Shown one piece after another: positions 16,739 to 26,316 of a stretch of DNA of 64,000 nt; position 1 is the first letter of the stretch, and every line of letters begins with the position of its first letter. The DNA comes from Sphingobium arseniciresistens (GTDB lineage Bacteria; Pseudomonadota; Alphaproteobacteria; Sphingomonadales; Sphingomonadaceae), in assembly GCA_029167225.1 (NCBI GenBank), contig JARFNK010000006.1:186001-250000 (forward strand), in the 5' to 3' direction. The notes under the pieces are model-generated. The model did not search any database. It was not told where the DNA came from and worked only from the letters and a program-made list of their open reading frames with translations. Position numbers and translations under genes: made by a program.

Positions 16739-18307
16739 TCATTGCTTGAGGGGGCGCTGGGGAGGCCGGAAAAAGGCTGGTGGAAAAGGCGCCTGGCCTT
16801 CGCCTTCAGGGTTACGCAGTTCGTTGCGGCCGCCGGCGTCAGCGCTCAACGGAATCTGCATGCCATCGGTCTGTTCCAATATCCTGAACAGATTGCCGCT
16901 CAAGCGCTGCGCCAGATCTTCGTGACCCGGCTGCGCCAGCAGATTGTTATTCTCCTGCGGGTCGGCCGCAAGGTCATAAAGTTCGTCGAGATCCCATATG
17001 CCGTGGAAGTGGATATATTTGTATCGCTCCTCCCTGAGGGCATGGACGGTAGGCGTTTGCGGGAAATTGCGTTCCCAATAATATTCATAGAGGAACTCGT
17101 TGCGCCACGGGGCGTCGGGATTGCCGGCCAGCGGCAGGAAATCCGATCCGGCCATATGTTCCGGCGCTTCGAGGCCCGCAGCCGCGAGCATGGTTGGCGC
17201 GATATCGATATTGGCGACGACGGCCTCGACAGTGCTGCCGGCCGGGAAGAGGGAGGGGCATCGCGCGAGCATCGGGATGCGCATCGATTCTTCATAGGCC
17301 GTCCGCTTGTCGATCAATCCATGCTCGCCGAACATGAAGCCATTGTCGCCAAGATACAGGATCAAAGTGTCGTCGAGTTCGCCGCGCTTTTCCAGCAGAT
17401 CCATGATCCGGGCCAGGCCCTCGTCCACAGCCAGCAATGTTTCCATATAGCGCTTGTAATAGTCGGCGATGTCGAGCGTGCCATGATAGGCATAGTCCAC
17501 GCCATGCCAGCTGTTTCGCTGGTTTTCGACCCACATGGGACGCCCCGCTACGCCAGCCTTCATGCTTTCGGGATAGCGGAACGTCTCCTTATCATAGCGG
17601 CCGGCGTGGCGAGGAGCGGGCATGAATTCGGCGTGCACAGCCTTGTGGGCCAGGTGCATCATCCATGGCCGCTTGCCATCGCGCTTTTCGATCCAGTCGA
17701 TGGCATAGTCGGTCAGTTCGTCGGTGATATAGCCCTTCTGCGGCACACGCCTGCCATCGACATTAAGGCCGTTGGCGCTGGGCATATAGGTGCCCTGGCC
17801 TCTGAAGCTCACCCAATGATCGAAGCCAGGCTGGGGTTCATCCCCTTCATTGCCCATGTGCCACTTGCCGATGAATGCAGTCTCGTAACCAGCTTGCTGC
17901 AGATATTGCGGATAGAATATCAGCCCCGCCGGGATAGGGTGATTGTTGTCCACAACCTTATGCTGATGCGCGTAGAGGCCGGTGAAGATGGAGGCGCGAC
18001 TGGGGGAGCAGAGCGCTGTCGTAACGAAGGCATTGCGGAAATGGGTGCCCTCCCGCGCAAGCCGGTCAAGCGTGGGCGTGTCGCCGAAATCCTGCGCCTT
18101 CATGAAGCCGAGCGCGTCATAACGGTGATCGTCGGTGAGGACGACCAGGATATTCTTGGGCTTTGCGGCGGGCTTGCGCTTCAGCCGCAGATTGGGCGCG
18201 GTTGCGGCCTTCTCCGCGCGCCCTGCAGTGGCTGCCCAGGAATAGAGGCCGAATGCGCCACCGCTGCCTGCCAGCAGGACACCCCGCCGATCGATCTTGT
18301 CCGTCAT
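16739..18307 (-). CDS. Tat-exported sulfatase
   Basis: The protein has 522 aa. The N-terminal MTDKIDRRGVLLAGSGGAFG has the twin-Arg pattern. Metal-binding Asp59-Asp60 lies in LVVLTDDHRYDA. The sulfatase signature with the formylglycine cysteine is C100SPSRASIFTG, and DNGFMFGEHGLIDK supplies the later metal residues. It hydrolyses sulfate esters after Cys-to-formylglycine conversion; the maturase is not in this window. It lies 55 bp downstream of the TonB receptor on the same strand, so co-transcription is likely and a sulfated organic substrate is plausible. Confidence 0.93.
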   Translation of the reverse strand: MTDKIDRRGVLLAGSGGAFGLYSWAATAGRAEKAATAPNLRLKRKPAAKPKNILVVLTDDHRYDALGFMKAQDFGDTPTLDRLAREGTHFRNAFVTTALCSPSRASIFTGLYAHQHKVVDNNHPIPAGLIFYPQYLQQAGYETAFIGKWHMGNEGDEPQPGFDHWVSFRGQGTYMPSANGLNVDGRRVPQKGYITDELTDYAIDWIEKRDGKRPWMMHLAHKAVHAEFMPAPRHAGRYDKETFRYPESMKAGVAGRPMWVENQRNSWHGVDYAYHGTLDIADYYKRYMETLLAVDEGLARIMDLLEKRGELDDTLILYLGDNGFMFGEHGLIDKRTAYEESMRIPMLARCPSLFPAGSTVEAVVANIDIAPTMLAAAGLEAPEHMAGSDFLPLAGNPDAPWRNEFLYEYYWERNFPQTPTVHALREERYKYIHFHGIWDLDELYDLAADPQENNNLLAQPGHEDLAQRLSGNLFRILEQTDGMQIPLSADAGGRNELRNPEGEGQAPFPPAFFRPPQRPLKQ

Positions 18308-18362
18308 GTCAATCTCCTTGGGTCGGCGGGTTGTCCGCCTCGCCGACCGTCATTTACAAATG

Positions 18363-21125
18363 TCAGAAGCTGGCCCGCACACCGCCAAAAAGGCGACGGC
18401 CAGAATCCAGGTAATTGGCGGGGAGAGCGGTCGTATATTCCACGATCTCGTCGCGATCCAAGATGTTCACCGCTTCCAGGACCACGGAAATCTGTGGCGT
18501 CACTTTCAGGCTGATGCTCGCATCCAATGATCCGAACGCGAGATTGGTCCGTCCCATCGCTGGTGGAACCGCCGCCGACGCAAGATATTTGCTGCGCCAG
18601 GAATAGGACAGGCGGGCGCCGACCGGGCCTTTTTCATAATAGCCGACCAGATTGTAATTATGCTTGGAGGCCGCGGTTAACTGGGTGGGGTCGCTGTTGT
18701 CGATGAAGGTATAGTTGGCGATCATGCCCAGACCGTCAAAAGGCGCGGGGAGCCAGGTGAACGCCTGTTGTGCATAAAGTTCGATCCCCTTCAGGTTGAC
18801 TCCCGACCCGTTGACCAATTCGCTGATCGTAAAGTCGGTTTGTATCGCGGTGTTGCCGGTCGTGCGGATATAGGTGACGGGCAGCGAAATGATGCTCTGT
18901 TCACGACGGATCAGGCTTTCCAGTTTCTTGTAGAAAAGCGATGCGCCGACCAGCCCGTCACGGCCGAAATAATATTCGACCGTTGCATCGACGTTGTTTG
19001 CGCGAAACGGATCAAGATAAGGATTGTTGCGCGTGACAGTCAGCGCGTTGCCGTTCGCAGTGGTCGTGGGCGAGATATCGCCCAGGTTTGGGCGCGAAAT
19101 GGTCCGCGACGCGGAGAAGCGGAACTGTAATTCATCTGTCGCTTCATATTTTAGGTTCAGACTGGGCAGGAAATCCCAATAGCTACGCGACACCGAAAGT
19201 GGCCCGGCGGCAGGTACCCTCGTGAACATGCCGGTTTCGACCTCCACCGTGATGCCGTTCAAGTCTGGGGCGACGCCGACCGTCGTCTGGCTGGTCCGCA
19301 CTGCGCGCAGGCCGATATTCCCGGTCAATCGGTCGAAGGCGAAGTCGCCGCGTCCGTAAAGGGCCAGCGTCCTTTCCTTGACGTCCAAGATGCCGGTCGC
19401 GTCGTTGGTGTAATTGCCTGCCGCGATCAGCTGTTCCTTCGTCAGGCCCGCGACGAAGGATCGGGCATCGGACCCAAGCCATTGCTGCGGGAAGGAAGCG
19501 CTGCCGTCATAGCTGCCAAGGAACGAGCCTGATCCGGGCTGTATCAGGATCATGAACGGCGCTGCGCTGAATGATCCCGCTATCGGACCAGCGGGCAGCC
19601 CACCATAGAGCTGCGACACATTGGCCGCGCTGATCGTGATCTGCTTGTTGTCGGCGTAGAGCGCGCGATCGGTATATTTCACGCCGGCGCGCAGGGCGGT
19701 CAGCCCCCGATCGCCGACATCGCGCCGAACATCCAGCTTGATGTCGCGCAGGCGGTCGCGCGTCATCCGGCCCAGCTCGCCATTGAGGCTGAGCAACCGG
19801 AAATTATCCGGGTCCATTTTCCGGTCGGGAAAGCCGTTGAGGTAGGTGATGCTTGGAATCTTGTCGCCAGGCTGTGCAACCACGCGCACCGTGCCGGTGA
19901 TGCTGTCGGCGATGTTGAGCGTATCGCGACGCTGGCGGGAACGCTGCTCCGATCCTTCCAGTATGATTGACCAGCCGTCCCGCTCGAACTTGCCGCCAGC
20001 CACGAAAGACCGGATATAGCCTTCGCGATTCTGGTATCGGCCGCCGTTGCGCAGGTCGATATTGCTGACCGTGAAATCGGTTGCGGTCTCTACGCCGTCG
20101 AGGATCTGCGTGCTGGAGGCGATCACGCCGCTTGCGCCGGCGAAGTTCTGCCAGTTTTCTTGCCGCACGGCCTCGACATTGACCCTTGTATAGAAGCTGT
20201 CGACATAGAGTTCGAGATCGTCTGTCGGCCTGAACTGTACCGATGCGATGCCGCTCAGCCGCCTGTTCTTCTCGGTGAACATGTCGTGGATGATGAGGCC
20301 GGGAATCCGTACCAGACGTGTCGGATTGATCTGTCCGTCGCCGTTCAGATCGTCCGCGCCGCCACCAAGGGGCACGCCCTGGCCTTCCGTGACGGTATTC
20401 CAGCCGGTTTCTATCTGGTGCGTCTGCGGGCGGCGCTCCGTGTAGGAGGCGCCGATCGTGATGCCGAGCCGCCCATCAAGGAAACTATCGGCAAACAGGC
20501 CGGATATGCGCGGCGATGCCTTGCCGGAATTGCTTTCATGTTCGGCCTGCGCCGCGAGTGACAACACGCGCTTGCCGATGTCGAGCGCGCGTGGCGTCCG
20601 GATATTGACCGTACCGGCCAGACCGCCATCTTCCAGATCGGCGGTAGGAGATTTATAGACTTCCAGCGTACGGACGAATTCAGGTGGCAGGGCCGAGAAA
20701 TCGAACGAGCGAGAAAAGCTTGTGAACAGGTCGTTGATGGCATTGGGCACCGACCGGCCATTGAGCGTCACCAGCGTGAACGTGTCGGGCAGGCCACGGA
20801 TATTGACGCTGCGCCCTTCGCCGCGGGTGCGGTTGATCTGCACACCGGTAATGCGTTGAACAGACTCAGCGACGTTCACGTCGGGGAATTTGCCGATATC
20901 TTCTGCACTGATGACGTCGACAATGCTGTCCGCGTTACGCTTGATTTGTGCGGCGCGTTCTATGCCCCTTCTGATGCCGGTCACGATGATATCGCCGCTC
21001 GGTTCGGCGTCGGCGGGTTCGGCAGTGGTCTGGGCTTGCACAAGAGCTGGCGCCAGAAGCAAGAGTGACCCTGATGCGCCCGCCAGCCACTTCCATTTCT
21101 TCCGTATATTCTGAACGCGCGACAT
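18363..21125 (-). CDS. TonB-dependent receptor, Xanthomonas-Caulobacter type
   Basis: The protein has 920 aa with a signal peptide ending LVQAQ. The plug follows with SGDIIVTGIRRGIERAAQIKRNADSIVDVISAEDIGKFPDVNVAESVQRITGVQINRTRGEGRSVNIRGLP, the mark of the large receptor family frequent in Caulobacter and sphingomonads. The C-terminus RRLFGGVRASF ends in an aromatic residue as expected for a barrel. AAGGGGG precedes the ATG. No STN domain is seen, so it is a transport-only receptor. With the sulfatase it probably imports a complex organic molecule rather than a siderophore. Confidence 0.93.
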   Translation of the reverse strand: MSRVQNIRKKWKWLAGASGSLLLLAPALVQAQTTAEPADAEPSGDIIVTGIRRGIERAAQIKRNADSIVDVISAEDIGKFPDVNVAESVQRITGVQINRTRGEGRSVNIRGLPDTFTLVTLNGRSVPNAINDLFTSFSRSFDFSALPPEFVRTLEVYKSPTADLEDGGLAGTVNIRTPRALDIGKRVLSLAAQAEHESNSGKASPRISGLFADSFLDGRLGITIGASYTERRPQTHQIETGWNTVTEGQGVPLGGGADDLNGDGQINPTRLVRIPGLIIHDMFTEKNRRLSGIASVQFRPTDDLELYVDSFYTRVNVEAVRQENWQNFAGASGVIASSTQILDGVETATDFTVSNIDLRNGGRYQNREGYIRSFVAGGKFERDGWSIILEGSEQRSRQRRDTLNIADSITGTVRVVAQPGDKIPSITYLNGFPDRKMDPDNFRLLSLNGELGRMTRDRLRDIKLDVRRDVGDRGLTALRAGVKYTDRALYADNKQITISAANVSQLYGGLPAGPIAGSFSAAPFMILIQPGSGSFLGSYDGSASFPQQWLGSDARSFVAGLTKEQLIAAGNYTNDATGILDVKERTLALYGRGDFAFDRLTGNIGLRAVRTSQTTVGVAPDLNGITVEVETGMFTRVPAAGPLSVSRSYWDFLPSLNLKYEATDELQFRFSASRTISRPNLGDISPTTTANGNALTVTRNNPYLDPFRANNVDATVEYYFGRDGLVGASLFYKKLESLIRREQSIISLPVTYIRTTGNTAIQTDFTISELVNGSGVNLKGIELYAQQAFTWLPAPFDGLGMIANYTFIDNSDPTQLTAASKHNYNLVGYYEKGPVGARLSYSWRSKYLASAAVPPAMGRTNLAFGSLDASISLKVTPQISVVLEAVNILDRDEIVEYTTALPANYLDSGRRLFGGVRASF

Positions 21126-21702
21126 GATTCCCCCTTGCCGTCTAAACCGTTATGAGGATGCCACGCGCAGAGCCCGGCCGGCTCCGAGCCATATCGGGGC
21201 AGGTCAGCCAGATGCCGCACGCGCGCATCGAGATGGAGAGTTTCGGAAGACCTGGCGATGTCGCCTCGGCAATCGCGAACGCCGCGTCGATCCGCTCGTG
21301 TTCGCAATCTCTACCTATTAACTTGTCTTATAGGAGGCAACCGAAGCTTTATTTGTCAGGCGTATAGGAACGCTTGGCACATATCGTTGCGATATCCGCT
21401 GTCCCGCCGTGGCGGGGTGTGATCAGGCCAGTAACCGGCATCGAGATGTGCACATCCGGCGACGCAGACCGACAGAAAGCGGTCGTTTTCTGGCGTGCGG
21501 GTTCCAGGCGACCTCATCATCAGAGCCGATATTTTATGAAGCCGTCCCGACCCAGTTGCGAACGTCCAGCCATGCTGGCCGCTCATCTGCTTTCGACAAT
21601 CATGAATGTGCAGACTGGCTCGCATCATCAGTTTTTTATCGATCGACTGAGGTGGGCCCCGTGCCGTGGCGTCTAGCCGGCAATCCTGAGTGAGTATTGC
21701 CA
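21126..21702. other. Divergent intergenic region, no gene recognised
   Basis: This 577-bp gap separates the receptor (leftward) from the hemolysin-like operon (rightward). Short open frames here have no recognisable content. An AT-richer part around 21310-21360 may carry promoters. No repeat or RNA structure was convincing. Confidence 0.5.
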
Positions 21703-22245
21703 ATGAGCGAAGCCGTAAGGGCCTTTGTAGCCAATCGATTTGCAGAACAGCATGGGGCACAGCCCTGTATGAATTATGATCGGTGGCACGTCGTCCACGC
21801 GCAAAGCGAGCAACCCATGGCGGCGCTCGCCGTGCGCTCGGCATCCGACGAACCCCTTTTCCTCGAAGCCTATCTCCGCTCACCGATTGAGCAAGCCGTC
21901 TCTTCGGCGTTTGGATACCCGGTTTCACGCGATGCAATCGTGGAGATCGGATGTCTCGCAGCAGTTCCAACTGGGGCAATGCTGACGCTTTGGAACGCCA
22001 CGGCTGCCAGCCTTGTGGGGCAACACAGGGTCGCGGTCGCTACGCTCACCCTGCCGTTGCGCAAGATGTTCGCGCGGGTCGGCCTTCCTTTCGTCGAACT
22101 GGCACCAGCGGACCCGGACAGGTTGCATGGAGATATGCGGCGGCGCTGGGGTTCCTACTACGACACGCGCCCGATAGTTTGCGCGGGCGAGATTGCGGCA
22201 GGATCTGCTGCTTTGCGGGGCTTCGCGCCAGGAGCGCGGCCATGA
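21703..22245 (+). CDS. Thermostable-hemolysin-family protein, first gene of ligase/oxidase operon
   Basis: The protein has 180 aa. The ATG at 21703 is preferred to an upstream TTG. The pattern AFVANRFAEQHGAQPCMNYDRWHVVHA, then AALAVRSASDEPLFLEAYLRSPIEQAVSSAFGYPVSRDAIVEIGCLAAV, and later LPFVELAPADPDRL, fits the family named after thermostable hemolysin, which has an acyltransferase-like core. Haemolytic activity should not be assumed. It overlaps the next gene by ATGA, so it acts with the ligase-oxidase fusion, perhaps transferring the activated product. Confidence 0.75.
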   Translation: MSEAVRAFVANRFAEQHGAQPCMNYDRWHVVHAQSEQPMAALAVRSASDEPLFLEAYLRSPIEQAVSSAFGYPVSRDAIVEIGCLAAVPTGAMLTLWNATAASLVGQHRVAVATLTLPLRKMFARVGLPFVELAPADPDRLHGDMRRRWGSYYDTRPIVCAGEIAAGSAALRGFAPGARP

Positions 22246-24281
22246 GCGTGCTTTTTCACGAGATAGCTGGGCGGGCCAAGCAGTGGGGACAGCAGATCGC
22301 GCTTGACGATGGATGTCGCCAGATCGCGTATGCGGATTTGGCGAACCTGGTCTCCGCTATGGCGGAAACCATCGAGCGCACGGCAATCGACCCAGGACCC
22401 GTAGCGATAGAATTGGATAATGGCCTGGACTGGGTTGCAGCCGACCTCGCACTGCTGTCGGCGGGCCGCCCCTGCGTCCCGTTGCCCGGCTTCTTCACCG
22501 CGACGCAGCGAGCCAGGGCGCTCGCTGATGCCGGTGCCGTCGCGACGGTCACGCCGGACGGGATCGTCCCGCTACTTCATGCGCCAGCGACGCTGCCATC
22601 TGGCACCGCCAAGATCAGCTACACGTCCGGGTCGACCGGCGATCCGAAGGGAATTTGCCTCGACGAGCGATTGATGTTGCAAACGGCGCAGGCCATCATC
22701 GCCCGGCTCGGCGATGGGATGGCCGGTATTCACCTTCCGCTACTGGCTCTCCCTGTCCTGCTGGAAAATGTGGCAGGCCTCTATGCAACGCTGCTTGCCG
22801 GGGGCCGCTATCTCGTCCGATCGCCCTCGGAGACCGGGCTTGCCAACCCGTTCATGGCCGATGACGCCAAAATGGTTGAGGCGATCAAAGGTGGCGCGGC
22901 GACCAGCCTGATCCTCGTGCCGGAATATCTTTCCCGGCTGGTGGACTATATGGAGCGAGCAAAAGTACGCTTGCCCGATCTTAGGATCGTCGCCGTCGGT
23001 GGCTCTCGCGTGCCCCTTTCGCTGATGGCGCGCGCTGAGCGGGTCGGATTGCCCGTACTACAAGGCTATGGCCTGACCGAGTGCGGCTCCGTCATATCGC
23101 TCGAAGCCATCGCCGATCGGGATCGCGGCACGGTCGGCCTTCCGCTGTGCCATGCGTCCGTCTCGCTGGCGCCGGACGGGGAGATCGTCATTGCCGGCGA
23201 TTTCTATCTTGGCACAGTGGGACACCCCCGCGAACATGGCCCCATATTTACGGGCGACGTTGGTGCGATGGACGACGCGGGACGGCTTTCGATCATCGGC
23301 CGAAAATCCAGCCTCATCATCACCGGCTTCGGCCGAAACGTCGCCCCCGAATGGGTCGAGGAGCAACTGGTCGCGCAGCCGCAGATCGCGCAAGCGATGG
23401 TCCATGGCGATGGAGAGGCGACACTGAGTGCCATTATCGTCCCCTCGTCGCGTGACGTCGATATTGCCGCGGGTGTGGCGGCGGCGAATGCGGGCCTGCC
23501 CGCCTACGCGCAAGTCAGCCATTGGCAACCTTCCCACCCCTTCACGCCGACAGACGGCACGCTCACGCCCAATGGCCGCTTGCGCCGGGCCGCGATACTG
23601 GACCGTGCCGCGCGACGGCCCTTCTTCGAGCGGCTTTTCGCTGAAACCGCGCCAGCGCGCGCGCGCCTGATGTCCGTGCCGCAACTGCAGGCGGGCCTTG
23701 CCGGAAGGATCAGCCGCGCAACCTATGTGGCCTATCTGAGCCAGGCCTATCACCATGTCAGCCATACGGTGCCGCTGATGCGCCTGGCACGGGCTGGGCT
23801 GTCGGCCAAGCCGATGCTTGTCGAGGCGCTCGACGACTATATCGCGGAGGAGGAAGGTCATGAGCAGTGGATCCTCAACGACATCCGCGCCGCCGGTGGA
23901 GACGCCGAGGCGGTGCTGGCCCAAGGACCGTCGCCGGCGACAGCGCGCATGGTCGACCATGCCTATAGGACGCTGAGCACCGGCAACCCGGCCGCCTTCT
24001 TCGGCATGGTATTCGTGCTTGAGGGGACCAGCATCGCACTGGCGAGCCAGGGCGCTGAATCTGTGCGATCGTCGCTGGGGCTGCCGGCTTCCGCCTTCAC
24101 CTATCTGACATCGCATGGCGCCCTGGATCAGGATCATATGCGCTTTTTCGAGAAGCTGGTGAACGACCTGGACGATCGCGCCGATGAGGAGGCGATTGTC
24201 GCCATGGCGAACGATATATTCGACCTGTTCGCGGGCCTGTTCGCCGCCATTCCCATGGAGGATGACCTTGCAGCAGCTTGA
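22242..24281 (+). CDS. Adenylate-forming ligase fused to a heme-oxygenase-like diiron oxidase (HDO) domain
   Basis: The protein has 679 aa; the start overlaps the previous stop (ATGA). Residues 1 to about 460 are an AMP-binding ligase: SYTSGSTGDPKG (127-137), YGLTE (276-280), TGD (337-339) and GFGRN (362-366). In the C-terminal hinge motif the usual catalytic Lys (GKxxR) is Arg (NGRLRR, 444-449). Residues about 480-665 form a helical domain with ExxH (537-540), Glu594 and HxxxDxxH (625-632), the ligand layout of HDO and CADD/UndA-type enzymes. A carboxylate may be activated and then oxidised or decarboxylated within one polypeptide. The carboxylate is unknown. The SDR start lies 20 nt inside the 3' end of this gene. 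Confidence 0.85.
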   Translation: MSVLFHEIAGRAKQWGQQIALDDGCRQIAYADLANLVSAMAETIERTAIDPGPVAIELDNGLDWVAADLALLSAGRPCVPLPGFFTATQRARALADAGAVATVTPDGIVPLLHAPATLPSGTAKISYTSGSTGDPKGICLDERLMLQTAQAIIARLGDGMAGIHLPLLALPVLLENVAGLYATLLAGGRYLVRSPSETGLANPFMADDAKMVEAIKGGAATSLILVPEYLSRLVDYMERAKVRLPDLRIVAVGGSRVPLSLMARAERVGLPVLQGYGLTECGSVISLEAIADRDRGTVGLPLCHASVSLAPDGEIVIAGDFYLGTVGHPREHGPIFTGDVGAMDDAGRLSIIGRKSSLIITGFGRNVAPEWVEEQLVAQPQIAQAMVHGDGEATLSAIIVPSSRDVDIAAGVAAANAGLPAYAQVSHWQPSHPFTPTDGTLTPNGRLRRAAILDRAARRPFFERLFAETAPARARLMSVPQLQAGLAGRISRATYVAYLSQAYHHVSHTVPLMRLARAGLSAKPMLVEALDDYIAEEEGHEQWILNDIRAAGGDAEAVLAQGPSPATARMVDHAYRTLSTGNPAAFFGMVFVLEGTSIALASQGAESVRSSLGLPASAFTYLTSHGALDQDHMRFFEKLVNDLDDRADEEAIVAMANDIFDLFAGLFAAIPMEDDLAAA

Positions 24282-25026
24282 AGGAAAGCGGATCGCCTTG
24301 ACCGGTGCGGCAGGCGGGCTTGGTGCGCCGCTCACCAGCATGCTGCGCGCGCGCGGCGCCCATGTCACCGGAATAGACCGGATCGAATGCACGGTGTGCG
24401 ACGAAAGCATCGTCACCGATCTTGCCGATGATGGATCGCTGAATTCGCTCGCACAGAAACTGGCGAACGATACGCCTGACATATTGATCAACCTGGCGGG
24501 CGTCATGCGCTTTGGCCTGCACGAGGATCAGCCGGCCGACGCCCTTGCCCTCTGCTATCGCGTGAACCTCTATGTGCCGGCGGTCTTGGCGCAGGCCGTC
24601 GCGGCGCCGATGCGCGCGCGCGGCCACGGACAGATCGTCAACATCGGGTCAGTGCTGGGCGCCATCCCCTATCCCTGGTTTGCGGCCTATTCCAGCAGCA
24701 AGGCGGGCCTCGCGGCACTGAGCCAGAGCCTTCGGCGCGAACTGGCCGGCAGCGGCGTTGAAGTCACGCACGTCAGTCCGCGCGCAGCCAAGACGCCGCT
24801 CAACAACAGCGACGTCAACCGTTTCTTGAAAATCACCAACATGAAGGCCGACGACCCGGAAGCGGTCGCCCGCAAGATATTGGATGCGATCCTGCGACGC
24901 CGCCAATCGGTGTCCATCGGTCGCATGGAACGGCTTTATGCGATCCTGAACGCCCTTTCGCCGCGCTTCATCGATAATGGCATCGCGCCGCAAATCCGTC
25001 GCGCCCGGGCCGAATTCTGTCAATAA
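24262..25026 (+). CDS. SDR-family oxidoreductase
   Basis: The protein has 254 aa. The ATG at 24262 has ATGGAGG just upstream and lies inside the end of the ligase gene, so the two are coupled. The Rossmann motif is GAAGGLG (near residue 16), then NLAG, the catalytic Ser in NIGSVLG and YSSSK. The C-terminus differs from fatty-acid-type SDRs (KTPLNNSDVNRFLKITNMKADDPEAVARKIL), typical of SDRs that act on long or lipid-like substrates. It probably reduces or oxidises the product of the fusion enzyme. Confidence 0.9.
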   Translation: MTLQQLEGKRIALTGAAGGLGAPLTSMLRARGAHVTGIDRIECTVCDESIVTDLADDGSLNSLAQKLANDTPDILINLAGVMRFGLHEDQPADALALCYRVNLYVPAVLAQAVAAPMRARGHGQIVNIGSVLGAIPYPWFAAYSSSKAGLAALSQSLRRELAGSGVEVTHVSPRAAKTPLNNSDVNRFLKITNMKADDPEAVARKILDAILRRRQSVSIGRMERLYAILNALSPRFIDNGIAPQIRRARAEFCQ

Positions 25027-25043
25027 TCATAGGAGAGGAAGTC

Positions 25044-25676
25044 ATGAAAATTCATCTCGCTCTGGCGACCTTGCTTGCCATTGCCGTGCCGGCTGCCGCA
25101 TCCGCAGGAATGCCCGAGGATGTGAAATCCATAAACGACAATTGGGCGCGTATTTCCTACCAGATGAACGGTTCGAGCCACCAGACGAGCGCGCTGGACC
25201 AACTGGCGCGGCAGGCAGATCAGGTCGTGGCGCGCTACCCCAAGCAGGCCGAGCCGCTCTTGTGGCAAGGGATCGTCGTCAGCGAGCAGGCCAACCGCGC
25301 CAATATTTTTCACAAGCTGGGTCTCGCGACGCGCGCGCGGGACATATTGGCCCGCGCCTATGCCATCAATCCGCGTGCCGGCAATGGCGGTGCGGCGATG
25401 AGCCTTGGCGTCCTCTATTACAAGGTGCCGGGCTCGCCGATCGGCTTCGGCGACGATGCGCGCGCGCGCCAGCTGTTGCAACAAGCGCTGGCGCTCGATC
25501 CCAACGGCCTCGACGCCAATTATTTCTGGGGCGATTTCCTCTATGACCAGGGCGACGCGGCGGGCGCCAAGGCGGCGCTCGCAAAAGCGCTCCGCGCCCC
25601 GCATGACCCGGAACGGCCCGTCTGGGATGCCGGTCGGCGCAGGGAAGTGCAGGGCCTGCTGAAGAAGATAGGCTGA
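25044..25676 (+). CDS. Periplasmic TPR-like protein, TatT-type
   Basis: The protein has 210 aa. GGAGAGGAAG precedes the ATG. The signal peptide is MKIHLALATLLAIAVPAAASA. The rest is all-helical with TPR-like repeats: ALDQLARQADQVVARYPKQAEPLLWQGIVVSEQAN, then ARDILARAYAINPRAGNGGAAMSLGVLYYKVPGSPIGFGDDARARQLLQQALALDPNGLDANYFWGDFLYDQGD. The GSPIGFGDD segment is characteristic of TatT-like periplasmic proteins associated with transport of hydrophobic ligands. It may carry or dock the operon product in the periplasm. The stop overlaps the methyltransferase start (TGATG). Confidence 0.8.
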   Translation: MKIHLALATLLAIAVPAAASAGMPEDVKSINDNWARISYQMNGSSHQTSALDQLARQADQVVARYPKQAEPLLWQGIVVSEQANRANIFHKLGLATRARDILARAYAINPRAGNGGAAMSLGVLYYKVPGSPIGFGDDARARQLLQQALALDPNGLDANYFWGDFLYDQGDAAGAKAALAKALRAPHDPERPVWDAGRRREVQGLLKKIG

Positions 25677-26305
25677 TGGGCTTCGCGCGGACGCTCGCGC
25701 AACAGCTCGCGGAGCCGAGCGGCTTTGCCGGCACGCTTTGTGGCGCGGCGATGGACGTCGCCAACCGGATACCGATGCACAAGGCGATCGACCTTCTGGC
25801 GCCTGCGTCCGGCGAGATCCTGCTGGATGCCGGGTGCGGTACCGGAGCCGCAACACGGGAAATGCTCCGACGCTCCTCCTGCCGGATCATTGCCGTCGAT
25901 CAGTCGGCGACGATGATCCGCCGGACTTGGTCCCGCATGGCGAAGTCGGCGCGCGATCGGGTGGAACTGCATTACCGGCGGCTGGAAGACCCGCCATGTC
26001 CGCCGGGCACGCTCGATGGCGTCCTCGCGCTCAATATCCTCTATTTCTGCGACGAGACGTCCGGGATGATTGAGGTCATGCGAAAATGTCTCAAGCCCGG
26101 TGGTCGCCTTGTCGCCTATGTGACTCATCGCGACACGATGGAAAAATGGTCCTTCACGCGGCAAGGACTTCACCGCCTATATGATGAACAACAACTCAGA
26201 TCAGCCCTGATGGCAGGTGGTTTCGACCCTGCACGGATCAGGATGGAAACCAAATCCGTCGCGCCCGGCATAAAGGGGCTGTTTGCGACGGCCTACGCTA
26301 GCTGA
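25676..26305 (+). CDS. Class I SAM-dependent methyltransferase
   Basis: The protein has 209 aa. Motif I is LLDAGCGTGAATREML (about 49-64), motif II IIAVDQSATMI, and a post-motif segment LDGVLALNILYFCDE; KPGGRLVAYVTH is the usual strand-4 region. The start shares one base with the preceding stop. It is the last gene of the hemolysin-ligase operon and converges on DUF2141 with an 11-bp gap. Substrate class (O-, N- or C-methylation) cannot be called. Confidence 0.9.
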   Translation: MGFARTLAQQLAEPSGFAGTLCGAAMDVANRIPMHKAIDLLAPASGEILLDAGCGTGAATREMLRRSSCRIIAVDQSATMIRRTWSRMAKSARDRVELHYRRLEDPPCPPGTLDGVLALNILYFCDETSGMIEVMRKCLKPGGRLVAYVTHRDTMEKWSFTRQGLHRLYDEQQLRSALMAGGFDPARIRMETKSVAPGIKGLFATAYAS

Positions 26306-26316
26306 CTTGGCGCCGC

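Noticed and set aside
16742-18514. 590-codon plus-strand frame opposite the sulfatase
   Set aside because: The sulfatase signature and Tat signal are on the minus strand; the plus frame runs through the sulfatase and into the receptor without any motif.
21951-22241. 97-codon N-terminal extension of the ligase-oxidase fusion
   Set aside because: It would lie wholly inside the hemolysin-like gene in another frame; the ATG at 22242 forms a standard ATGA overlap and begins the ligase domain.
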